From Porogramme epimiltina (lineage: Eukaryota > Basidiomycota > Agaricomycetes > Polyporales > Polyporaceae): a stretch of DNA of 28,181 bases. The DNA is taken from assembly GCA_900155495.1 (NCBI GenBank), contig FTLJ01000897.1, positions 1 to 28,181 of the forward strand. Reading direction: 5' to 3'. Shown in pieces: positions 20,545 through 28,181 of this stretch. Each line of letters begins with the position of its first letter. Positions within the stretch are counted from its first letter, which is position 1. The notes under the pieces are model-generated. The model worked only from the letters and a program-made list of their open reading frames with translations. It searched no databases and had not been told where the DNA came from. The position numbers were made by a program, and so were the translations under genes.

Positions 20545-21384
20545 GTCAGTTGAACGTACGTGTGTATCCACCTGTTACCCGTAACTACCCCCATGAGAAC
20601 TCACAAGGGTTTGATAGATGCAATGATTAGATCTCGCGACGTACCGAGAGGCGGACCGAGCTTGACTTTCGCAAGGTTTGGGAGGATGGTCGTACGATGA
20701 GAGACTCTCGGCTGGTAGGCGGAGAGGTCTACGATCAGTGGCTTCTTATACTCTGAGTCGACGAATAGGAAAGCTGCGGTATAGTAAGTTGTAACTGATA
20801 CCACACTCTGTGACCACAGGCCACGTCCGGCCCACCTCAAAGCAGACCTTACATAATAAGCAAAGCAACTACTAGTACAGTTACGTAATGTATTCCGGGC
20901 GCAACACCCGACGCTCCCGCCACCCCTTTTCGTCTGGCGTCCTTTCTGACTTCACTCATCCTGAGCATGCAAACTGAACATGCCGTATCCACAATATCTC
21001 TCTGATACCCAAAACAGCTTTTGAAAATAGGAGCGAATCCGAGGCGACGAGGAAGCAAGGCTACGGCGTCTGACGGCGTGGGCCATGTCCCAGTACTTGC
21101 CCTCAAATTATGGGCGCAATGTGCTGGCGTAGCCGGATGTGATCGAGCATGGTGCGAGCAGGTATTCTGTAAGCTTTCGCTCTCCTCCTACCGATACCGT
21201 GAAGTTTGTGTGGAATGTGAACGGGAATGATGTGCTAGCGAACCCTTCTTCGAGGCTTTTAGGCGGTCTTAGGCGGTATTCATTCGCAGTCCTCAACGCA
21301 CGTACGCTCCATTTTCGCACTAGTCGATGTCACTCAGGATGCAAGCGATTATTCGATTCCATCAAATGCGGCTATGTATTGAAG
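20545..21384. other. Spacer between minus-strand genes, no gene seen
   Basis: Minus-strand frames at 20601-20840 (ending RDLIIASIKPL) and 20849-21106 show no domain and no phase-compatible partners. The left part is the promoter and leader of the BTB gene starting at 20544; the right part is probably 3' untranslated sequence of the gene ending at 21385. A TATAAG on the minus strand (20745-20750) lies about 200 nt upstream of the BTB start. Confidence 0.45.
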
Positions 21385-22830
21385 TTATGTTTTAGCTAGC
21401 ATTTCATGCATCTCAAGCTCGCTGCCTCCATAGGTAGAAAGCGTAGAAGGACCAGGTCTCACCCACGCCTTTCGCTTTCCAAACCGGAGATCATGCCTAT
21501 CTAATCGCCTCCACCCTTCTCTCCCCCGTATCCAGTGCTGAATGGAGTCCACGTCGAGAAACAGCCTCGTGCAGGCGGTCGTCGCCGGTGTGGCAGTGTC
21601 AACGTCGTCTGGATTAGAAGATGCGGGGACCGCCAGCTCTAGGTATGGCTTGTACTCCCCATCTCCGAGCAGCGTCGCTAGATCCACCTTCTTTTCCCCT
21701 CGAATAAGCTCGCCTCTGCGTTCCACTGATGGAGACCCCATGAAGAAAGCCCCTGTCTTGACAGCTTCGACGTCGATACTAAGATGGTCTGCAGCGTCGC
21801 GAGGCAGGCGGTATCGGTAGGGAGAGGTGCGTGCATATGGCTGGTAACGAAAGTTTCCAGAGACACGTTTCGGGGCCGTTCCCTTTTTCTGGAGGTGCTC
21901 GTATGGGGACGCGAAGGAGGGAAGGCGCACGGATGCCGTGCGTTCGTGTGCACGCCTAGATGAGAAGGTCGGTACCATGTCAACGGTGAAGGACAGATAG
22001 ACGTACTCATATGTTGCCTTTCCTATCGCCTTCAACAGGTCGGGCTCCCTGTATCTCGCGCGAAGTTCCCTCTCCTCGCGCTCCTCATTCCTCTTCGCCC
22101 GTCTCTCCCTATACTCTGCTTCGCGTTGTTTCCACAGGTCGAGTCGAGGATCCAATTGGTTGGGTGGTGGGGCTCCGAGGTCGGCGTATAGTGCAGCGTG
22201 TTGAGAAGAAGGTGGCGTAGAGCCTGGCGATTGTGTCACCGTAAGCGGATCTTCCCAGACAGAGCGAACTTGGGAGGCGATCAAATCCTGATCGAGATTG
22301 AACACCATCTTAACCCGCTGTGGAGGAGGGATCTCAGGACGTGGTATACCCCACGTCTTCTCCTCGAGAATCGACTCCTCGATATAGGCGTCAAACTCTG
22401 GGTCTATATCGCCTACGTACAGCAGAGCGTAAGCATTTATGGTACATACTCGGAGTGACGATTCACATACCGTACGATCCCTGTCCCGGAAACAGGCGAG
22501 TAGTCTGGCTATTCGATGCTCCACCAGAGCATGCATATAAGTCTAACAGGGAAATGGCAAGGAGGCGGGGAATTCCGGAGCAGATGTGGTCAGCCCATGT
22601 TTACGAAGCTCGACGTCAAGGGACATACCATTGCATTCTGAGGATAAGCTGAGGGATCTGCAGCTGGAGATTGAGCGCTGCGAGAACGAGAATGATTTGA
22701 ACCAGCCGTCTCTTGGTTGTGTGGCCGGTGGTGTAGAGGGATAGGGCTGACCACCGGGTTGATTACTTGGCTGTGTTCCAACTCTTCTTTCCTCTGTAGA
22801 GCAGCGAGCCATAGCGATGGGTCCGGACAT
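21385..22830 (-). CDS. Unrecognised protein with an Arg/Glu-rich coiled-coil segment
   Basis: Exons 22629-22830, 22471-22542 and 21385-22412, with introns of 86 and 58 nt (both donors GTATGT), give 433 residues with matching phases. This model is preferred over simple read-through because it joins an ATG start (MSGPIAMARCSTEERR) to LFPGQGSYGDIDPEFDAYI in frame. Features: a Ser/Pro-rich N-terminus, a conserved-looking EEKTWGIPRPEIPPPQRVKM, a highly charged helix at about 184-214 (WKQREAEYRERRAKRNEERE), and a C-terminal globular part (DLATLLGDGEYKPYLELAVP, HWIRGREGWRRLDRHDL). A further 51-nt stretch, 21956-22006, has GTACGT/CTAG ends and is in frame; if it is an intron the product is 416 residues. 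No family recognised. An alternative start 26 codons upstream (22908) is possible. Confidence 0.65.
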
Positions 22831-23410
22831 GATAGAATATGCAACAGATAGGAGGTGGTCTTGGAGATGTGGATGGTGGTGGTCTGAAAGACAGAGCGCT
22901 GATTGCATAGATGCAGTGGGGCGTCAGATTATATGCGCTCAGCCACAATGTAGCAAAGGACTTTGTTCCCATCCCCAATACGGAGATCTATGTGGCGAAC
23001 CACAAGTTCAATGGTTCTTTCCATGTGATAAACTGTTTAACGCCTTTGTAGGCCGATAATGGTTTTTGTTAACTCTGATCCGAAACACAATTAGATGACC
23101 GAAACAAAGGTAAACCTTCAATTTGAGCGGAATTCTGAGGATGCCGAAAGATTCCATAGACGTAAGATACACCCGTATGACCACAATGTAGTTTACTATC
23201 ATAAAACGTGCTAGTGGAATAGTCGTAGAAGATCATATTCTGGGAGCATACATACAGATACATATTCGCGAACTTGTTTTGGTACGGTACATAGGAATCA
23301 GGTTCAAGAGCGGAGGAATTCAGCTGCGTGCGGGGTAGTACAATGACAACGGTGATGGGCAGGAATAAAAGCAACATAGTAGATATATCGATCTATGGGG
23401 ATCCTGACAG
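22831..23410. other. Spacer, no supported gene
   Basis: AT-richer than the flanking exons. A 102-codon minus-strand frame (23069-23377) begins with a hydrophobic MLLLFLPITVVIVL stretch but uses codons unlike its neighbours and starts 34 nt below the stop of the next gene, so it is probably in that gene's 3' untranslated region. The left part should hold the promoter of the gene starting at 22830. Confidence 0.45.
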
Positions 23411-25042
23411 CTAGAGTAGATTATCCGTTACTTCGTCCGACGAGTTTTCGCTGCTAGAATCTGAATCAGAGCTGTCGTAGAGGAGGTACTCGCCTAACTC
23501 CAACACTTCTGCCTCCTGGGCGCAGAACGAATCCGGTGTGGTGTTCGGCGAAACGAGTACTGCGTGAAACGAGCGGGTAAGCTTGAGGGCAGGTTTGAAG
23601 ACTGATTTGCGGCGTAGACTCCACGAGACATCTACTTCACCAGCATGTTCCATTTTGGCGGCGGATTGGAGTCCGGAAAGGGCAGAAGAGCAACGGAGAA
23701 CGCTCTCTTGGTCGGATAAAGTCCGCGCAGTTGTTTTCAAAATCGCGACGTTCCTTTTTGGCTGCTCAATCCCACTGATATTGGTGACATGTTGTGGGAT
23801 AGTCCTGTTTGCTCGTTCGAAATCGTCGATAAGAGCTATTCGGGCCCGAAGGAGGGCATCCTCGGCGCCACCATCGGCGTAACCCACCCCACTTCGTCTG
23901 ATCCACAGCATCTGTAGGCTTCCGCTGGAAGGCTCGGTGCAAAACTTGATTTGTTCAACGGTGCAGCGTGTAGGGCGACGTTCGCGGTTGCCTGGGAAGA
24001 ACGGCTTATCCCTCAAACTGAATATTTGGCACATGAGGTTGATTCTATTTGAAGCGCAATAATAGTCAGTTGTGGACTTAGGTATAGATTATAATAATGT
24101 GCGTACTTCTTCTGATACTGGCCCGTAAGTAGAACACGGCGCATATCGAGACCTACGCGTGCTCTGCTCCCGTCGCGTTGCCTCCGCTCAAGCGGTGTCG
24201 TGCCGTGAACCGTGGTAGAGCTGAGTCTTCTTCCATGTTCCCATTTCATAAAGTATTCCTCCACCATACAAAGTTCATTCAACGCAGATCCGCTGACGGG
24301 CGTAAAAGCTACGTGTGATAGGATAAGGATCCGATATATGGTCTACGCGAAGAAATACGCTAGTACTTACGAGGTACTACGTCCTGACCACCCTGCCACT
24401 CGGTGGTCTGGAGGGGCCTTTCTACCTCTACAATTGAGGATTCGAGTATCAGAAAATCTGAGGATATTTATATAGAAAGAACAACGGCTTACCTAACTCA
24501 CAGTTGCTTGTTGTCGATGCTGGCGGCCGGGCCACAGCGTTGGTGGTCACTGTAAGCGAAGCATGGAATCAGAGGAAACTCTAAAAGAGACCGCACGGGG
24601 CTCAAGGTTTGTGAATCTTACCTTCTTCCTTTACCACTTGTAAGTTAGACGTATGGATGTAGGATTGAAATAACTTTGACGGTTTCGAGGGTAGATGCAT
24701 ATGCTCTTTCCCCAGGATAGGTGTCGACATAGGCACGTGCGACTCCATGTCGGGGATCGCTGTGGAGACGGAGGTGCAGCGCTCCCTCGAGCCACAGTGG
24801 AGACGTATAGAGATTATATCCGATGGGTCCGAAGACGAAGACATAGCAGATGAGAGGAAGGTTGAGATCTTGAGAGGGAAGAGAGACGCCGGAAGTCCTG
24901 GGGGGACGTTCTCAGGCACCGGTTGAGCGGAAGGCGAGACCCTTGTTAGCCGAGAGTGAGTTGAACCCTCAATTGGAGGCTCGGACGAATGAGGTAACAT
25001 ACCAGGACGGAAACTGTCCCCTCCCTTTGTCGAGTTGGACAT
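23411..25042 (-). CDS. Unrecognised protein with acidic Ser-rich tail
   Basis: Exons 24622-25042, 24502-24580, 24371-24429, 24107-24308 and 23411-24044 splice in phase to 464 residues. Introns are 41, 72, 62 and 62 nt; a nearer acceptor at 24460 would add ten residues. The N-terminal ~140 residues are Ser/Pro-rich and likely disordered (LPHSSEPPIEGSTHSRL). The central part is charged (MVEEYFMKWEHGRRL, VGLDMRRVLLTGQYQKK). The last exon has a more ordered block (INLMCQIFSLRDKPFFPG, CTVEQIKFCTEPSSG, ALLRARIALIDDFERANR) and ends in DSSDSDSSSENSSDEVTD, a run of likely casein-kinase-2 type sites. No domain is recognised. It sits in a tandem run of three minus-strand genes; the F-box gene upstream ends 134 bp before this start. 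Confidence 0.65.
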
Positions 25043-25176
25043 GATCCCGATTCTTTAAAGAAAATCTTGGTAGGAGCTGAAGCGATACAAAGCCTTATGA
25101 AGCTATTCAATCGGTTTCTGCTACCTTGACATTGTTCGATTACTAAGTCCATTCAAGTATGTATGTACTGGAGCAC

Positions 25177-26949
25177 CTAAAAATCATACTGGATGAACTC
25201 ATTCCCCAACTGCACCTCCCCGTGTGACCCGCGAGCGGCTCGCATAACATCGTATACCCTCCACGAAGGACTTCCCCGAGTAGTCTGAACCACCCAGACC
25301 TCCTCAAGGGTAGACGAGAGTGTTCGGACAATTGTCTCTACTAAGATCTGAACCTCTTCATGAAACCTGTTGATAGCCACTGACAAGTTCTCGAATAAAG
25401 AATGAAATAGGAGATTGTTACTGTTTACTGCGTTCGGAAGATCGAGGTGTAGCTTGAGTACACGCAATTCTGAAAGGCCTACGAGAATGGCGGAAATGGG
25501 TCCCTGTACGTCCATAAGTTCTTGGGGAATAGATATAATCACAAGGATAACGAACTATATCGGGCGTTCCCTCGTGCCGGGATACATTGCGGAAACGGTG
25601 CATCTCGAGGGTACGCAGTTGGGGGAACTTGGTGACAATTTCGCTCAAGAAATCGTGTTCTTCTTCGTCAGCGCGATACTCAATTTCGAGTTTGACAAGT
25701 CGCTCGAGCTGAGGACATCCCTTGAGAACCTTTGCCATGTGACAGGAGCGCAAGAGGAAAGTGTCTTCGCGAAGAGCTTCAAAGCCACTGTTGTACCGGG
25801 TAGAGCTTCGCATGCTCTCATAAACGCAGCGATGGGGGTACTGACGCAGCGACAGTCTGCGAAGTGTTGAAGGGAGATGGGGGAACACCTGGTCTTCTGG
25901 ATTGGCATTAGATGAGGAGAGATGTTCCAGCTCCGGCCACGGAAAGTAGGCGGTGACATTACAAGGCCATATAGGTGGGCCCGGAGAATGCGCATCGTCG
26001 ATGAGGTTGAGGACGAGTACGCGCAAGCGTGGCATGGGCGAGAATAGAATTATAGGAGACATGGATGGGTCCGACCACCGCGCACCCGTAAGGGTCAGCT
26101 CTCTAAGACGAGGCCATTGAATGCTTGCTACGGTTTTGATGAGAGAGGGTCCCGTGGGCACGGTGAGCGTTTCTAGGGTGGTATGGGATGACAGGATGAA
26201 GACCTCAAGAGCGTGCAGCTCGGATGGAAGATGAAGCGCTCTTTGAAGAACGTGACGCCGATGCGAGAACGTGGTGATGGCAATAGGTATGTCAAATCGA
26301 TCAACGTCGTCTTCGGTGGGGGGAGAAAGGTATAAATACTCGATCTCGAGTTGGCGGAGCCGGGGAAGGCGCACGAGTTCTTTTAAGAACCGCCACTGGA
26401 CCCTGTGCTCGTTATGAGTTGGAGATCGAAGGACAACCGTTGAAAGTCTAGGTAGGCGCTTGAGAATATCAAGGATGTAGGCTCCAGAAATTGCGCAACA
26501 GAGCAGAGGATCGTCGGCATGCATGATGTCCTTTGAGTCGGCTTGAGTAGCTTTGTGCTCCTCGAAGTCATCAGTTGATATGTCTGTGCAATGATACACA
26601 AGGATGAAGGCCCTATAGAGATTGGTTCCCTAAGTTTATTCGCCTGTGCCTCGAGAAATGCAATGCGCGCACTCACTTAACAAACGGAAACAGCGATTGT
26701 GGAATCGGAAATGGATGTGCCTTGCTCGAGGGATGTGTGATTGTAGCCTGGATGCGGGAGAAGAGGGAGGGCATGCATGTACTTCTCATTGGGCGACATG
26801 TTTCGGAGACGCTACGTAGGTCGGACGAAGACAGATATTGTAGTATATGGAGGACCACATCGACGTTCACCTGAGTTATTCTGTGATATCAAGGTAAGAT
26901 GACGTGAACTTCCATGAATCTACACGCACAAGCTGGCGACTATTGCCAT
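25177..26949 (-). CDS. F-box protein with leucine-rich region
   Basis: Exons: 26926-26949 (uncertain), 26677-26870, 25586-26612 and 25177-25503, totalling 523 residues. The F-box begins the second exon: VNVDVVLHILQYLSSSDLRS, VSETCRPMRS. The long third exon shows irregular leucine-rich repeats (LKRLPRLSTVVLRSPT, LVRLPRLRQLEIEYLYL, WPRLRELTLTGARW, MPRLRVLVLNLIDD, FPQLRTLEMHRF). The last exon continues with LVGLSELRVLKLHLDLP. F-box/LRR proteins recruit targets to SCF ligases. The second exon has no ATG; an eight-codon first exon at ATG 26947-26949 (MAIVASLC) with donor GTGTAG fits phase but is weak. The intron 25504-25585 (82 nt, GTATCC...ACAG) is the only phase-compatible choice of normal length; an alternative acceptor would make a 31-nt intron and add 17 residues. 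Confidence 0.75.
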
Positions 26950-28181
26950 GGTCTGCGCACGACACAGGCGAATTCGACGTATATTGGGAGGTAATCGGCG
27001 ATATTTGGGAAGAGCTCCACTACGTGTCACCTGGTTGTTGCCTTAAGCCTTCTAGGAGCACTCAGTGACTTCCATGCATGCCGTCAGAACTAGCGCTGCC
27101 ACGCTTTTCGTGGCAGTCTAGTAGACAGCGCAGCTCGGTTCTGCTGAAACACGCCGGAATGTAGCGCTGAGGGAGGTGCCGTATCACACTACGATAGCCA
27201 CTGCGTAAAGAATGCATAATGCACTCATTTGAGGGTGTAGCTAGCGATTTCAAGAAGAACATAAGGGACGCGTAAGTACTCTGTCATGATCAAGTCAGTG
27301 CAAATATACGAGCATCTGCCAAAATGCGATGCGTACCATATCCACCATCTATAAGAGAGACAAAGTTAACGTGTTACCATCCACGATGATCACTTCTCCC
27401 GGCGATAGGCTCTTCAACAAGTTCAAGGTGCACCACCAGGGCGAGCTGCGCCTTGTGCAGGCTGTATTTGGTCCGTGAGTAAATAATACCATAACCGGTA
27501 AGGGGGCCTGCTCGATGCTGACGCGGCTTCGAACCCCGTGCTCGCGACTATTGCAAACTTCTTTTGAGTTCCCTTGACCTCCTTGCTCCTTTCCGTCATA
27601 TCGCACGAACATGAAAATGATGACGCATCCACTCTGTAAAATGCGAAAAATCATAGGAGACCGTCTTGCCATAACGTAGCACGCCCGTCGCGCCTCATTC
27701 AGCGCCGAATAGGCATCCCTCGGGCTCGGGCAGAGTTCATCGTAAGCCCCGGTCGCTTTCTAATCGTCCAGTGGTGTAGTTCATAGAAGACGTAATAAGG
27801 TTATACGGCTTTCTCATGTCAAAAAGCTTCCCCGAATGGTGACGCCAGATGAAGTAGGTCGATCATCTGGGCACTTTGCTTGGACTGACCACTACTATGC
27901 AGAGCTAGGAGCGTGCCTTTGCTCCATACACGACTTCGGCGCTGGGCTCGGTCAAGTGGTGGATCCGTGTGAGGGCGTAGTCATCAGGAAGCGGCCATGG
28001 ACGCTCGACTGACTCCTCACAGCCCCGCTGAACAACGCCATTTCCGTGATCTCCCCATCGGTCGACACCTCTCATGCACTATTCGTTCGGCATGCACTAT
28101 AACTAGAGCAGTCCTCGTATCACGGTGCTTGCAGTCCTCTCAACACGCCTCCACCGAGCACTACACTCTTCATCCTACAAT
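26950..28181. other. Right-edge spacer, no supported gene
   Basis: No gene is convincing. Minus-strand frames at 27062-27262 and 27349-27672 lack domains; the latter contains LSPGEVIIVDGNTLTLS, which only loosely recalls aromatic amino-acid lyases and runs into a stop. A perfect 8-bp hairpin is at 27096-27116. The left end should contain the promoter of the F-box gene. Confidence 0.5.
27096..27116. repeat. Short perfect inverted repeat
   Basis: CTGCCACG and CGTGGCAG flank a CTTTT loop, giving an 8-bp perfect stem. There is no T-run or neighbouring gene end to support a terminator, so its role is open. Confidence 0.3.

Noticed and set aside
20572..20840. Minus-strand frame 20601-20840 as an extra exon of the BTB gene
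   Set aside because: The BTB start at 20544 gives a leader of the same length as the paralogue, and the frame does not join in phase.
23069..23377. Possible small secreted protein with hydrophobic N-terminus
   Set aside because: Codon use is AT-rich unlike the confident exons, no clear signal cleavage site, and it starts 34 nt below the preceding stop codon on the same strand.
27520..27545. B-box-like GTTCGAAGC on the minus strand
   Set aside because: No A box at tRNA distance and no cloverleaf pairing beyond a partial T-stem.
27349..27672. Fragment resembling the start of an aromatic amino-acid lyase (IIVDGNTLTLS)
   Set aside because: The similarity is limited to a few residues, the frame soon stops, and no following lyase sequence is found.

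Overview
The window looks like nuclear DNA of a basidiomycete fungus, most likely an Agaricomycete. Almost every gene is cut by short GT-AG introns, mostly 41-86 nt, with CTRAY-like branch sequences. The gene families fit too: fungal BTB/POZ and F-box proteins, a Slm1-type BAR-PH protein, and a fungal Tvp38-type VTT membrane protein carrying the TPSPTPSEA motif. I see no bacterial operons, rRNA, CRISPR array or intact transposon. All exon models were built by eye from reading phase and splice consensus.

Left arm (1-7456): a BTB gene truncated by the window edge on the minus strand. Next come two plus-strand relatives of the VTT family. The second (4253-5895) is a complete nine-exon gene. The first (about 1989-3190) keeps the N-terminal motif and the last membrane helix but lacks the VTT core. 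A minus-strand F-box gene (6055-7456) converges on the intact copy.

Centre (7457-20544): a gene-poor divergent spacer with a palindromic AP-1-like site and a degenerate tRNA-like Pol III signature; an acidic unknown protein (9016-9708); an unknown multi-exon minus gene (10330-11377 and beyond); a BTB gene (12358-13483); an unknown acidic protein (14111-15021); a small ORF (15270-15491); the Slm1-like gene (16991-19140) with a CRE palindrome upstream; and a second BTB paralogue in inverted orientation (19349-20544).

Right arm (20545-28181): three minus-strand genes in a row, two unrecognised proteins (21385-22830, 23411-25042) and an F-box/LRR-like gene (25177-26949), then about 1.2 kb without a convincing gene.

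Five of fourteen gene calls are BTB or F-box proteins, families that commonly act as substrate adaptors of cullin ubiquitin ligases. The Slm1-like and VTT proteins belong to membrane-lipid biology. I see no evidence that the genes form one pathway. The most unusual items are the core-less VTT derivative beside its intact paralogue and the inverted BTB pair with a conserved C-terminal Cys motif.
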